Part shown: piece by piece, positions 56,808 to 64,000 of the stretch | Numbering within the stretch: position 1 is the stretch's first letter | Layout of the letters: the number at the start of each line of letters is the position of its first letter | From: Alkalisalibacterium limincola | GTDB lineage: Bacteria > Pseudomonadota > Gammaproteobacteria > Xanthomonadales > Xanthomonadaceae | Assembly (NCBI RefSeq): GCF_008017755.1 | Contig: NZ_VRTS01000001.1 | Coordinates: 549,807 to 613,806 of the forward strand | Length of the DNA stretch: 64,000 bases | Direction: 5' to 3' | The notes under the pieces: model-generated | What the model was told of the DNA's origin: nothing | The model's input: the letters and a program-made list of their open reading frames with translations, nothing else | The model's database searches: none | Made by a program: the position numbers and the translations under genes

Positions 56808-58211
56808 TCAGGCAGCGTCGATGCGCGAGAGTGCCGCGTCGATGCGTCGCAGCGCCTCCTCGCGCCCGGCCAGGTACACGGTCTGGTCGATCCCCGGGGA
56901 CACCTGGGTGCCGGTCATCGCCACCCGGAGCGGCTGGGCCACCTTGCCCATGCCCACCTCGAGCGCCGCGGCCGCGTCCTTGAGCGCCTGGTCGATCAGC
57001 TCCGGGCTCCAGCCCGCCAGCCCGGCCAGCACGCGCCGCGCTTCGCGTAGCGGGGCCTCCGCGGCGGGCACGAGGTGCTTGCGCACCGCGGCATCGTCGT
57101 ATTCCCTGAGCGGCCGGTACCAGACCGCGGCACGCGCGGCCATCTCGTCCAGCGTCTTGACCCGGTCGGCCAGCGCCACCAGCACGTCGGCCGGCGCGGG
57201 GCCCTGCTCCGGGTCCAGCCCGGCACGACGAAGGTGCCACTCCAGTTCCGGCACCACCTCGCCGGGGTCGGCATGGCGGAAGTAGTGCTGGTTGAGCCAG
57301 CTCAGCTTGTCCAAATCGAATCGCGATGCGGACTGGTTGACGTCCCCGACCGAGAACAACTCGATCATCTCCTGGCGCGAGAAGATCTCCTGGTCACCAT
57401 GCGACCAGCCCAGCCGCACCAGGTAGTTCAGCAGCGCCTGCGGCAGGAAACCGTCATCGCGGTACTGCATGACGCTGACCGCGCCATGGCGCTTGGACAG
57501 CTTGGTGCCGTCCGGGCCGAGGATCATCGGCAGGTGCGAGAAGGCCGGCACGGTGGCGCCCAGGGCCTCGTAGATGTTGACCTGGCGCGGGGTGTTGTTG
57601 ACATGGTCGTCGCCGCGGATCACGTCGGTGATCTTCATGTCGAGGTCGTCGACGACAACGGCGAAGTTGTAGGTCGGGAACCCGTCGGAACGGATCAGCA
57701 CGAGGTCGTCGAGCTCCTCGTTGCTCCACTCGATGCGCCCCTTGACCTTGTCGTGGAACACGACGCTGCCACTGGTCGGGTTCTTGAAGCGGACGACGCG
57801 GTTGGGGTCCTCCCGGAACGGCTCGTCGCGGTCGCGATAGTGGCCGTTGTAGCGCGGCTTGCGCCCCTCGGCCATGGCCTGGTTGCGCATCGCCTCGATC
57901 TCCTCGCGGGTCTCGTAGGCGTAGTAGGCCTTGCCGGCGCGCAGCAACTGCTCGGCGACTTCGCGGTACCGGTCCTGGCGCAGGGTCTGGTAGAACGGCC
58001 CCTCGTCGTGCGTCAGGCCCAGCCAGGACATGCCGTCGAGGATCGCCTGGACGGCTTCCTGGGTGCTGCGCTCGCGATCGGTGTCCTCCACGCGCAGCAC
58101 GAACTGCCCGCCGCGGCGGCGTGCCTCCAGCCAGCAGTACAGCGCGGTGCGGGCGCCGCCGATGTGCAGGAAACCGGTGGGACTCGGGGCGAAGCGGGTG
58201 CGACAGCTCAT
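56808..58211 (-). CDS. gltX: Glutamate--tRNA ligase
   Basis: A 467-residue class I synthetase. The HIGH motif appears as HIGG in [15 protein letters not shown], and KMSKS as KLSKR followed by HGAVSV. The C-terminal anticodon-binding helices are present. It charges tRNA-Glu. ATG at 58211 is the natural start ([11 protein letters not shown]). It stands alone; the gap to the cyclophilin gene on the other strand is 117 bases. Confidence 0.96.
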   Translation of the reverse strand: MSCRTRFAPSPTGFLHIGGARTALYCWLEARRRGGQFVLRVEDTDRERSTQEAVQAILDGMSWLGLTHDEGPFYQTLRQDRYREVAEQLLRAGKAYYAYETREEIEAMRNQAMAEGRKPRYNGHYRDRDEPFREDPNRVVRFKNPTSGSVVFHDKVKGRIEWSNEELDDLVLIRSDGFPTYNFAVVVDDLDMKITDVIRGDDHVNNTPRQVNIYEALGATVPAFSHLPMILGPDGTKLSKRHGAVSVMQYRDDGFLPQALLNYLVRLGWSHGDQEIFSRQEMIELFSVGDVNQSASRFDLDKLSWLNQHYFRHADPGEVVPELEWHLRRAGLDPEQGPAPADVLVALADRVKTLDEMAARAAVWYRPLREYDDAAVRKHLVPAAEAPLREARRVLAGLAGWSPELIDQALKDAAAALEVGMGKVAQPLRVAMTGTQVSPGIDQTVYLAGREEALRRIDAALSRIDAA

Positions 58212-58328
58212 GCAGGGGCCATAGGGGGAGACGGGGCGGCGATTTTAACGCGCGCGGGCGCGCGGCGCAGGCCGCGGCCGGCCTGCTAAGATGGCGCCCC
58301 CGTCGGACGAAGGCTGTGGGCCCGCCAG

Positions 58329-58993
58329 ATGAACCGAATCCTTGCCCTTCTCGCCGCCACCCTGCTGGCCTTCCAGCCCGTTCCTGCGTCCGGCCAGGCA
58401 CCGCCGGTTCCGGCAGGACAGCCCGGCGAGGAGCCGCCGCGGAGGAGGACCTGGTCGAACCGCGGGTGGTGCTGCGCACCAGCATGGGCGACATCACCCT
58501 GGCGCTGGACATCAACCGGGCGCCAGGCACGGTCGCGAACTTCCTGGAGTACGCCCGCGAGGGGTTCTACAACGGCACGATCTTCCATCGTGTCATCGAG
58601 AACATGCTCATCCAGGGCGGAGCACTCACTCCCGACCTGCAAGCCAAACCGACGCGGTCGCCGGTCGCCCATGAAGCCGAAGCCAGCATGTCGAACCTGC
58701 GCGGCACGGTGGCGGCGGCCCGCACGCCCAGCGACCCGGGTTCGCACACCACCCAGTTCTTCATCAATGTCGTCGACAACCCCCGGTTCGACTATCGCGA
58801 CGCCGAAAGTCCCTTCGGGCAGGGCTACACGGTGTTCGGTCGCGTGGTGTCGGGCATGGACGTGGTCGACCGCATCCGGGCGGTGGAGACCAGCGCGCAG
58901 GGCAGCCTGCCGCGCGACGTGCCGCGGGTGCCGGTGCTGATCGAGCGGGTGGACGTCCTGGACGACGGCGCGGACGAAAGCGATGCCGAGTGA
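58329..58993 (+). CDS. Cyclophilin-type peptidylprolyl isomerase, periplasmic (frameshifted)
   Basis: Frame one supplies a signal peptide (ALLAATLLAFQPVPASGQA) and reads to PGEE. Frame two carries the complete isomerase: VVLRTSMGDITLALDINRAPGTVANFLEYA, GTIFHRVIENMLIQGG with the catalytic Arg, and TTQFFINVVDN. GAGCCGCCG near 58434 probably lost a C (GAGCCCGCCG). The repaired protein has 221 residues. It should assist folding of exported proteins. Its 3' end overlaps the lpxH start by 11 bases, so the two are likely translated together. Confidence 0.87.
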
Positions 58994-59759
58994 GTCGCCC
59001 CGCACTGCGAAGCCAACGACACTCTTCGTTTCAGACCTTCACCTCGATGCCTCCCGACCCCAGGCGACCGCGGCCTTCCTCGCCTTCCTCGCCGGGGAAG
59101 CCAGCCAGGCCGATGCGTTGTACATCCTGGGCGATCTCTTCGAGGCCTGGGTCGGCGACGATGACACCTCCGAGCCCGGCGCCAGCGTCGCCAGTGCCCT
59201 CGCGCGGCTCTCGGCTTCCGGGGTCGCGGTCCATTTCATGCGCGGCAATCGCGACTTCCTGCTCGGCGAGGCGTACGCCGGGCGCTGCGGCATGCGGCTG
59301 CTCGCCGACCCGTGCGTGGTGCGCCTGCAGGGCGAACCGGTCCTGCTGACGCACGGCGACCTGCTGTGCACCGACGACCTGGCCTACCAGGACTTCCGTC
59401 GGCAGGTGCACGATCCGGCGTGGCAACGCCAGTTCCTCGCCCAGCCACTGGCCGCCCGCCACGCCTTTGCCGCCAAGGCGCGCGAGGCCAGCCGTGCGCA
59501 CCACGCCACGGTCGTGTCCGCCGGCCAGGCCGAGGAGATCACCGATGTCAGCCCCGACACGGTGGAGGCCACCTTCGTGCGCTTCGGGGTGCAGCGGATG
59601 ATCCACGGCCACACCCACCGCCCGGCGGTCCATGAGCTGCACGCGGGTGGCAGGGGACGCACGCGCGTCGTCCTGGGCGACTGGTACGACCAGGGCTCGG
59701 TGCTGCGGGTCGGCGCCGGCGGCTGGTCGCTCGATCGACTGGCGATAGGCGCATCCTGA
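58983..59759 (+). CDS. lpxH: UDP-2,3-diacylglucosamine diphosphatase
   Basis: A 258-residue calcineurin-like phosphoesterase. All metal motifs are visible: SDLHLD, GDLFEAWVGDDD, GNRDFLLG, HGD and HGHTHRPAVHEL. LpxH hydrolyses UDP-2,3-diacylglucosamine to lipid X in lipid A synthesis, at the inner membrane surface. ATG at 58983 overlaps the cyclophilin stop. A cyclophilin immediately before lpxH is a common arrangement in gammaproteobacteria. Confidence 0.94.
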   Translation: MPSESPRTAKPTTLFVSDLHLDASRPQATAAFLAFLAGEASQADALYILGDLFEAWVGDDDTSEPGASVASALARLSASGVAVHFMRGNRDFLLGEAYAGRCGMRLLADPCVVRLQGEPVLLTHGDLLCTDDLAYQDFRRQVHDPAWQRQFLAQPLAARHAFAAKAREASRAHHATVVSAGQAEEITDVSPDTVEATFVRFGVQRMIHGHTHRPAVHELHAGGRGRTRVVLGDWYDQGSVLRVGAGGWSLDRLAIGAS

Positions 59760-59767
59760 AACAAAAA

Positions 59768-59796
59768 CGGGGCGGGATGCCTGGCACCCCGCCCCG
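59768..59796. terminator. Bidirectional terminator
   Basis: CGGGGCGGG and CCCGCCCCG form a nine-pair stem with an 11-base loop. On the minus strand TTTTTGTTT follows, so it terminates the lipoprotein gene. It lies 8 bases after the lpxH stop. Confidence 0.8.
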
Positions 59797-59847
59797 CTCC
59801 TGGAAACATGCCGGCGAACCGGATGCCCCCTCGTGGCGTCGCGAACC

Positions 59848-60597
59848 TTACTCGGTCGCGCCGTCCGCCTCGCCCTCGCTTTCGAACCTCTCACGGCTGA
59901 AGCCACCCACTTCGTAGGTCAGCTCCACACCCTCGCCATCCTCGGTTTGGGTCGTCACGACCACGCGGCTGGCGGAATCCATGGCCTCCACGAATGCGTC
60001 GAAGTCGTCGATGAACATCGCATGGTTCTCGGTCGGCTCCGACACCACCGCCTCGAAGTCGCGGGCGTCGGCGTCGTCGAAGCGCACCGGCACCTCGCAG
60101 GGGTTGTCGCAGCTGAAGCGCGGCGTCTCGCCCTCGGGCAACAGGTAGACGCTGTCGCCCCACTCGGGATGGGCACGCAGCACCAGGCGCACCGGGGAGA
60201 TGCCGCGACCGGGCGCCTCGGAGTAGATGTAGGCGGTGCGCGCCAGCGCGCCTTCCTCTTCCACCGCGTGATAGACCCACAGGCCCTCGAGTCGCCGCGT
60301 CTCGCGAATGCCGGCGGCCTGTGCGGCCACCTCGTCGTAGGTGGCCTCGACCTGGGCGGCGATGCTGCTCTCGGGGTAGGTCTGGCGGATGAACTCGGCG
60401 TAGGAGAGCGCAACCTCCCAGTTGCCGTCCGCACGCGCCTCTTCGTACAGCGCGTACTGCTCGGCGGCCTGCGTCTCGGCTGCCTGTGCGGCCTGCTGCT
60501 GGGCGGCCTGCTGGCGCTCCTGCTCGGATGGTCCGCAGGCAACGAGGGTCAGTGCGATGCTCGCAGCCAACAGGCTCGGGGCAATGTATCGGGACAT
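59848..60597 (-). CDS. Hypothetical lipoprotein with Gln/Ala-rich linker
   Basis: A 249-residue protein with a lipobox (LVAC, Cys 21). A Gln/Ala-rich coiled-coil-like linker (QERQQAAQQQAAQAAET) and a helical segment resembling a tetratricopeptide half-repeat (GNWEVALSYAEFIRQTYPES) come next. The rest is a beta-rich domain of about 150 residues with one Cys pair (FSCDNPCEVP). I do not recognise the domain. AGGAG lies 8 bases before the ATG at 60597. It is convergent with lpxH. Confidence 0.75.
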   Translation of the reverse strand: MSRYIAPSLLAASIALTLVACGPSEQERQQAAQQQAAQAAETQAAEQYALYEEARADGNWEVALSYAEFIRQTYPESSIAAQVEATYDEVAAQAAGIRETRRLEGLWVYHAVEEEGALARTAYIYSEAPGRGISPVRLVLRAHPEWGDSVYLLPEGETPRFSCDNPCEVPVRFDDADARDFEAVVSEPTENHAMFIDDFDAFVEAMDSASRVVVTTQTEDGEGVELTYEVGGFSRERFESEGEADGATE

Positions 60598-60698
60598 GCA
60601 GGGATCTCCTTGTTGCTTCATTTCGGGGGCCGTTCCGGAAGTGACCGGATCCTGGCTGCGGTGGATGTTAGCGGGGCGTGCAGCCCATTAACAGCTGA

Positions 60699-61512
60699 TC
60701 AGCGTACCTCATCGAACGCGAAAAGCATCTCCAGCTCGCCCTCGTCGAATCCGGCCGCCACCCGCGCCTCGGTATTGAACGGACCGCGAAGCACGGGGCC
60801 GGCATGCAGACGGAGCAACTCGCGGAAGGTCAGGCCGGGATCGACACCCTGGAGTGCACAGCAATGCCGGAACCAGCGCGACCCGGCGGCCACGTGCGCC
60901 ACTTCCTCGGCCAGGATCACCTCCAGCACCGCCACCGACGCCTCGTCGCCCAAGCCCCTGAGCTTCGCGATCATGCCCGGCGTGACATCCAGCCCACGTG
61001 CCTCGAGCACCCGCGGCACCAGGGCCATGCGCTGCAGGCAGCTGCCGGCGGTCTTCTCCGCCATGTCCCAGAGTCCGTTGTGGGCGTCGAAGTCGCCGTA
61101 ACGATGGCCCAGCAGCGCCATGCGCTCCTGCAGCAGCCGGAAGTGGCGGGCCTCGTCGACGGCCACGCCGACCCAGTCGGCGTAATAGGCATCGGGCATG
61201 CCGCGGAACCGGTACACCGCGTCCCAGGCCAGGTCGATCGCATTGAACTCGATATGGGCGATGGCATGCAGGAAGGCGGCCCGTCCCTCGTCACTGCCCA
61301 GGCCGCGCCGAGGCAATGCGCGCGGCTCGACCAGCCGGGGCCGTGGGGGGCGGCCGGGCTGGGTGATCGGCAAGGGGGCCGCGGCGTCGGCGGGCACGTG
61401 CAGCAGCCCCCCCCGCGAACGCCTCGCCCGCCTGCGCGGTCGCGGCCAGCTTGTCCTCGGGGGACGCCGCCCGCAGGCAGGCGAGTGCCGCGTCGAACAG
61501 GCTCCCCGCCAC
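60699..61512 (-). CDS. DUF455 ferritin-like protein (frameshifted)
   Basis: The GTG start at 61512 opens MAGSLFDAALACLRAASP and reads to EAFAGG. After a run of eight G (plus 61407-61414) the frame is lost. Seven G restore LLHVPADAAAPLPITQPGRP and the ferritin-like core, with metal-ligand candidates in AHIEFNAIDLAWDA, DEARHFRLLQERM and EEVAHVAAGS. The repaired length is 270 residues, normal for DUF455 (MiaE-like). The function is uncertain. It begins 5 bases after purF and is clearly the last gene of that operon. Confidence 0.85.
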
Positions 61513-61517
61513 CGGCC

Positions 61518-62990
61518 TCAGGACGCCTGGCGCCGCGTGGACTTGGCGTCGTCCGAGCGCTGCTGGCGGATGCGTTCGAAGTAGTCGGGCTCCACGCGGG
61601 TCACGTATTCACCGCTGAAGCACGAGGAGTCGAAGCGGCTGACGTACTTCTTCGAACCCGCCACGGCCTCCTCGAGGTCCTCGAGGTCCTGGTAGATGAG
61701 CCAGTCGCAGCCCAGCAGGTCCTGGACCTCCTCGTCGGTGCGCCCGTGGGCGACGAGCTCGTCCGGCGCCGGCATGTCGATGCCGTAGATGTTCGGGTGC
61801 CGCACCGGAGGCGCGGCCGAAGCCACGTAGACCTTGCGCGCACCGGCCTCGCGTGCCATCTGGATGATCTGCCGGCTGGTGGTGCCGCGCACGATCGAGT
61901 CGTCGACCAGCAGCACCACGCGGTCCTTGAACTCCAGCGGGATCGGATTGAGCTTGCGGCGCACCGACTTCACCCGCTCACCCTGCCCCGGCATGATGAA
62001 GGTGCGGCCGATGTAGCGGTTCTTGATGAAGCCCTCGCGGTACTTCACGTCGAGCACATGGGCCATCTCCAGCGCCGAGGTGCGCGAGGTGTCGGGGATC
62101 GGGATCACCACGTCGATGTCGTGGTCGGGCCGCATCCGCTTGATCTTCTCGCCCAGCGCGACGCCCATGCGCATGCGCGCCTTGTGCACGGAAATGTTCT
62201 CGATCATCGAGTCCGGGCGGGCCATGTAGACGTACTCGAAGATGCACGGGGTGTGCGCAGCCGGCTCGGCGCAGGGCTCGGCGTACAGGTCGCCGCGCGC
62301 GGTCACCACCACGCACTCGCCCGGGGCCACGTCGCGCACGCGCTGGAAGCCGAGGATGTCGAGGGCGACGCTTTCCGAGGCCACCGCGTACTCCACGCCG
62401 TCGACCGCCTCGCGCCGGCCGATCACCAGAGGACGGATGCCGTGCGGATCGCGGAAGGCCACCAGGCCCAGGCCCAGCACCACGCCAACCACCGCGTAGC
62501 CGCCGATGCAGCGCCGGTTCACGCCGCGCACCGCCTCCATCGCAGCAGCCGGCGTCAGCTCCTTCTGGTGCTGCAGCTCGTGCGCGAACACGTTGAGCAT
62601 CACCTCGGAGTCCGACTCGGTGTTGATGTTGCGGCGGTCGGTCTCGAACACCTGCTGGCGCAGCGCGTCGGTGTTGATCAGGTTGCCGTTGTGCGCCAGC
62701 GCGATGCCGTAGGGCGAATTGACGTAGAACGGCTGCGCCTCGTCGGACCCTTCCGAGCCTGCGGTCGGGTAGCGGCAATGGCCGATGCCGATGCGTCCGG
62801 TCAGCAGCCGCATCTGCGCCTCGCCGAACACATCCTTGACCAGCCCGTTGCCCTTCTGGGTAACGATGCGACGTCCGTCGACCGTGGCGATGCCGGCCGC
62901 GTCCTGCCCCCGGTGCTGCAGCACGGTCAGGCCGTCATAAAGCGATGCCGCGACTTCGGTCGTGCTGACGATGCCGATGATTCCACACAT
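61518..62990 (-). CDS. purF: Amidophosphoribosyltransferase
   Basis: A 490-residue protein. The catalytic Cys is residue 2 (CGIIGIV), freed when Met is removed. The glutaminase part has LQHRGQDAAGI and GIGHCRYPTAGS, and the PRPP loop is VLLVDDSIVRGTTSR. It catalyses the first committed step of purine synthesis. The ATG at 62990 is fixed by the catalytic Cys; the frame extends upstream. cvpA ends 4 bases before it, as in E. coli. Confidence 0.96.
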   Translation of the reverse strand: MCGIIGIVSTTEVAASLYDGLTVLQHRGQDAAGIATVDGRRIVTQKGNGLVKDVFGEAQMRLLTGRIGIGHCRYPTAGSEGSDEAQPFYVNSPYGIALAHNGNLINTDALRQQVFETDRRNINTESDSEVMLNVFAHELQHQKELTPAAAMEAVRGVNRRCIGGYAVVGVVLGLGLVAFRDPHGIRPLVIGRREAVDGVEYAVASESVALDILGFQRVRDVAPGECVVVTARGDLYAEPCAEPAAHTPCIFEYVYMARPDSMIENISVHKARMRMGVALGEKIKRMRPDHDIDVVIPIPDTSRTSALEMAHVLDVKYREGFIKNRYIGRTFIMPGQGERVKSVRRKLNPIPLEFKDRVVLLVDDSIVRGTTSRQIIQMAREAGARKVYVASAAPPVRHPNIYGIDMPAPDELVAHGRTDEEVQDLLGCDWLIYQDLEDLEEAVAGSKKYVSRFDSSCFSGEYVTRVEPDYFERIRQQRSDDAKSTRRQAS

Positions 62991-62994
62991 GGAC

Positions 62995-63549
62995 CTACTC
63001 TCCTCGGGTCGTCGCGTCGACCGCATCGGCGGACATCGCCGGGGCCGGGAAGACCGGTTTGTAATTCAGGTATTCCGCCGCCGAATCCGGCAGCAATCCA
63101 CGCATCCATTCCGCCGAGCCCTGGAAACCGGGCATCAGCCGGGATTCCTGCCACCACGCGTCCTGCGGCAACGGCGTGAAGCCCAGCAGCAGCACCAGCA
63201 CGGAACACAGCGCGGCGCCGCGCAGCAGGCCGAAGCCCAGGCCCAGCATGCGGTCGGTGCCCGACAGGCCTGTCGAGGACACCAGCCTGGACACCAGCCA
63301 GGTGACCAGGCCACCGACCACCAGTGCCGCGATGAACACCAGGCCGTAGCCCAGGAACAGCCTCGCCGAGGGCGTCTCCACGACAGTATCGAACATCGCC
63401 GCGGCGGCGGCGCCGAACTGGAAGGCGAGCCAGAACGCCGCGACCCAGACGACCAGCGAGAGGACCTCGACGATGAAGCCGCGCCACAGCCCGACCAGCG
63501 TGGATATCGCCAGGATGCCCAGCAGTACGAGGTCGGCCCAGTTCAGCAT
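62995..63549 (-). CDS. cvpA: Colicin V production protein homologue
   Basis: A 184-residue protein with four helices. It matches CvpA from its start (NWADLVLLGILAISTLVGLWRGFIVEVLSL) to a soluble tail. It is linked to purF in many proteobacteria and affects envelope homeostasis and biofilm formation; its molecular role is unsettled. ATG at 63549. It lies 46 bases downstream of the SPOR gene and 4 bases upstream of purF. Confidence 0.92.
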   Translation of the reverse strand: MLNWADLVLLGILAISTLVGLWRGFIVEVLSLVVWVAAFWLAFQFGAAAAAMFDTVVETPSARLFLGYGLVFIAALVVGGLVTWLVSRLVSSTGLSGTDRMLGLGFGLLRGAALCSVLVLLLGFTPLPQDAWWQESRLMPGFQGSAEWMRGLLPDSAAEYLNYKPVFPAPAMSADAVDATTRGE

Positions 63550-63595
63550 CGCTGGCGGTTCTCCGGGGCGCGGTCCGCTACCGCGACCCCACGGC

Positions 63596-64000
63596 TCACG
63601 GGTGCGAAACGATCATGCCGTTCGCCGAATGCGGCGCCGGCAGGCGGGACTTCAGGCGCTCGGCCGCAGCCCGGTCGAGCTCCGGCCCCACGCGCACCCG
63701 GTGCAACGTGCCATTGGCGGTCTGCACGCGTTCACTGAAGACGGTGAAGCCGGCCCCACGCAACTGGTTCACCAGTGCCGCGGCATCGCCCTCGGAGCGG
63801 AATGCACCCAGCTGCACCGCGAAGCCCGTCGAGGGGGCGGCGCCGGCTGCCGGCGCTGCGCGCCGTCGGCGCGGACGACCCGCCCGACGCGCGCTGCGGC
63901 GCCAGTGCCGCGGCATCGCCCTCGGAGCGGAATGCACCCAGCTGCACCGCGAAGCCCGTCGAGGGGGCGGCGCCGGCTGCCGGCGCTGCGCGCCGTCGGC
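63596..64000 (-). CDS. SPOR-domain protein, DedD-like (5' partial)
   Basis: The C-terminal SPOR domain is clear: GFAVQLGAFRSEGDAAALVNQ, then VFSERVQTANGTLHRVRVGP to a stop at 63596. SPOR domains bind denuded septal peptidoglycan. The place before cvpA-purF fits DedD. The start is beyond the window. Upstream of the domain the sequence repeats with a 130-base period, not a multiple of three, so the frame there cannot be trusted. The second copy encodes the same SPOR start in a different frame. Confidence 0.7.
   Translation of the reverse strand, partial: ADGAQRRQPAPPPRRASRCSWVHSAPRAMPRHWRRSARRAGRPRRRRAAPAAGAAPSTGFAVQLGAFRSEGDAAALVNQLRGAGFTVFSERVQTANGTLHRVRVGPELDRAAAERLKSRLPAPHSANGMIVSHP
63772..64000. 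repeat. Direct repeat, 130-base period, at window end
   Basis: Bases 63772-63870 recur identically at 63902-64000, separated by a 31-base unique spacer. The second copy runs to the last base, so the repeat may continue. It lies inside the SPOR gene and encodes the beginning of the SPOR domain. A real expansion of 130 bases would shift the reading frame. Confidence 0.9.

Overview
The window is a dense, very GC-rich stretch of bacterial chromosome with short intergenic gaps, none over about 250 bases. Nearly every gene recalls gammaproteobacteria of the Xanthomonadales (Lysobacter, Luteimonas or Xanthomonas type). The clues are a hut pathway that uses formiminoglutamate deiminase (HutF), a 46-residue ribosomal protein THX, the dedD-cvpA-purF order, LpxH, DUF885 and AsmA proteins, and Y_Y_Y/GGDEF sensors. 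This placement is by gene content only. I saw no rRNA, tRNA, CRISPR array, insertion sequence or prophage.

Layout. 1-7.8 kb: end of a membrane diguanylate cyclase, several transporters, a Nudix hydrolase, a HemJ-like protein, a lipid-linked-sugar type glycosyltransferase and a VIT-type transporter. 7.8-12.2 kb: a three-gene minus-strand operon of LolD-like ATPase, FtsX-type permease and AttH-like lipoprotein. 12.2-25.7 kb: a second diguanylate cyclase, MAPEG protein, zinc metallopeptidase-like protein, beta-lactamase-fold hydrolase, transporters, a pseudo-receiver protein, a methyltransferase, an intracellular PHA depolymerase and upp. 26-34 kb: an EF-hand protein behind a sigma-54-like promoter, SrkA kinase, hemerythrin, cyclophilin, GIY-YIG, AsmA and a DUF885 lipoprotein. 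34-43.6 kb: DEAD-box helicase, lipase-like hydrolase, Tat-exported amidohydrolase, hutU and a degenerate DUF692/MNIO-like gene. 43.7-52 kb: an RND efflux pair, a nucleotide pyrophosphatase and divergent hutF/hutI. 52-56.8 kb: a probable zinc-acquisition block with a MerC-domain protein diverging from a ZnuD-like TonB receptor around a Zur-like operator, then zur coupled to an aspartoacylase-family gene. 56.8-64 kb: gltX, cyclophilin-lpxH, a lipoprotein, and dedD-cvpA-purF-DUF455.

Two points matter to a user. First, twelve genes are each broken by what looks like one missing or extra G/C. In every case adding or removing one base restores a full-length protein of normal size. That density points to consensus errors in the sequence rather than a decaying genome. 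I annotate these as single genes and give the approximate break. Second, the most coherent biological module is the zinc block, where His-rich segments occur in the receptor, in the restored MerC-like protein and in the Zur N-terminus.
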